Source: Sycobia sp. Sy_11 (taxonomy: Eukaryota > Arthropoda > Insecta > Hymenoptera > Epichrysomallidae). Taken from it: DNA of 64,000 nucleotides. The notes under the pieces were generated by a model. The model did no database searches, was not told the origin of the DNA, and was given only the letters and a program-made list of their open reading frames with translations. The position numbers and the translations under genes are program-made. This document shows positions 63,261-64,000 of the stretch, in pieces. Location: positions 341,001 to 405,000 of the forward strand of contig JACCIC010000217.1 in assembly GCA_018907035.1 (NCBI GenBank), in the 5' to 3' direction. Numbering within the stretch: the first letter of the stretch is position 1; every line of letters begins with the position of its first letter.

Positions 63261-64000
63261 CTTACTACATATAATCGACAACGCACAGGTGTTGGATCTT
63301 TTCCTGTACAACATTCGGATTTGCATAAGTCGGAAACGCGTACGCAAATTTCTCGAGGCTCACAACCTCGAAAATATCGAGGTAACCTCAGTGAGTAACT
63401 CGGGAAATATCACCACAGCCGTTCTGCGCTGCGCCAACCTTATCAGCTCTGCTGAAATTCAGTGCTTGACCTGCGCAAACGAACTCTGCTTTACCTACAA
63501 CCACAGTAAAACAAGCCATGTAAGGGTAGTACCATCGCGCCGACAAATCCGCGCATTGCCGTAGCAATGAAGCTACGATATACTCAAGAGAATCACGTCG
63601 CAATTAGAAGCACGCAATTTCTTCAACCTATTCAAGGCCGTGGGGAGTCAAAATAGCTTCCGAGGCTTATCGACAGGATTCGATTCGGGATTATCCCGAT
63701 ATAACTCCGCCGAGGCCATCTCAACGATGCTCGCCGACGCCGAGCAGTTCCGTTTCACCGCACTCGAGTTTGATACCCCCAATAGCTGGGCGAACACGTC
63801 GTTGATCTCACGGATTCTTTATGCCCAGGTCGAATTGGTACTCCGTAAACCCACCAATCTGCGGCAAATCGAACTGACAAAGGTCAATCTGGCTCCAGCC
63901 GTACTGGATTTGCTGTCGGCCAGTTTCGCGACTCCGACACTCGTCTTAGCGGAAACTCGCGACATCCCCGACAAGCATCTCAAAATTCCCGAACCAGCAT
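63211..64000 (+). CDS. Unidentified ORF after pol of element E, running off the window
   Basis: One frame runs from 63211 to the right edge, broken only by a TAG at 63562 and a TGA at 63568. After that, 143 codons are open to position 64000. Text includes RKFLEAHNLENIEVTSVSNS, AVLRCANLISSAEIQCLTCA, DILKRITSQLEARNFFNLFK, STMLADAEQFRFTALEFDTP and SRILYAQVELVLRKPTNLRQ. It is Leu/Ala/Ser-rich with mixed codons. I see no membrane span, zinc motif or envelope signature. CsRn1-type elements are not known to me to have such an ORF. It may be a host gene flanking a truncated element, or an accessory ORF. Confidence 0.5.

Larger units (their letters stand above)
58700..64000 (+). mobile_element. Gypsy element E of the CsRn1/Kabuki clade, cut by the window end
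   Basis: A plus-strand element with leader (58700-59030), Gag, protease, RT, RNase H, integrase and an extra ORF that leaves the window. RT and integrase sequences (SWASPIHMVKKKDGDWRICG, DRFTRWPEAVPL, AYHPAANGM) are of the CsRn1/Kabuki type, distinct from elements A-D. It has frameshifts but relatively few stops, so it is younger than the other Gypsy copies here. Confidence 0.85.

Noticed and set aside
1..64000. CRISPR arrays, bacterial operons, riboswitches or phage genes
   Set aside because: No regularly spaced repeats with unique spacers, no ribosome-binding sites, and all recognisable proteins are eukaryotic retroelement or transposon proteins.

Overview
This window looks like gene-poor, repeat-rich DNA of an insect, most likely a hymenopteran (an inference). 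The reasons are the mix of mobile elements (mariner, Gypsy, Copia, R1-type LINE, Penelope-like, Helitron), a short run of the arthropod telomere repeat CCTAA, long (TA)n and (CT)n arrays in an AT-rich background with CpG-rich islands, and small introns of about 90 bp. Nothing is organised like bacterial DNA. I cannot name the species or any host gene with certainty.

Layout. 0-5 kb: a Copia fragment and a coiled-coil exon candidate, both on the minus strand, then CpG-rich islands. 5-9.6 kb: AT-rich DNA, microsatellites and a Copia LTR with its primer-binding site. 9.6-15.2 kb: Gypsy element A with RT motif YMDD intact, followed by part of its LTR. 15.2-16.0 kb: a truncated mariner. 16.0-18.7 kb: Gypsy element B. 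18.9-20.2 kb: a complete mariner with an unbroken 345-codon transposase, TIRs and TA duplications. 20.5-23.6 kb: an ORF3 remnant, a TACGTA-rich cluster and a separate LTR plus primer-binding site. 25.4-31.8 kb: Gypsy element C, rearranged. 33.8-37.9 kb: an R1-clade LINE. 39.2-40.5 kb: weak traces of a host gene on the minus strand. 40.8-43.3 kb: two mariners on the minus strand. 43.6-44.9 kb: a Penelope-like element with a hammerhead-like fold. 45.9-48.0 kb: Gypsy element D on the minus strand. 48.7-49.1 kb: a tRNA-derived SINE. 50.7-51.4 kb: a Helitron Rep remnant. 52.2-53.6 kb: two mariner remnants. 55.7-57.9 kb: a two-exon gene fragment and its duplicate, with a LINE end between them. 58-64 kb: Gypsy element E, of the CsRn1/Kabuki type, running off the window with an unidentified ORF after pol.

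How the parts relate. Elements A, C and D are copies of one Gypsy lineage: they share the same protease, RT and zinc-knuckle sequences. A and C also share an unusual third ORF after integrase, with an Arg/Gly-rich start, a D-L-I-x-F-x-P-D motif, an N-P-F...Y-[DE]-D-L motif and, in C, CCHC-like knuckles. A third copy of its first half lies at 20.5 kb. Inside ORF3 of A is a four-unit R-R-K-T-T repeat. In C the same cassette sits within pol instead. Almost every element is broken by stops, frameshifts or deletions; the mariner at 18.9 kb is the exception. From 9.6 to 37.9 kb every oriented element is on the plus strand, an arrangement compatible with, but not proof of, a one-directional piRNA source locus.
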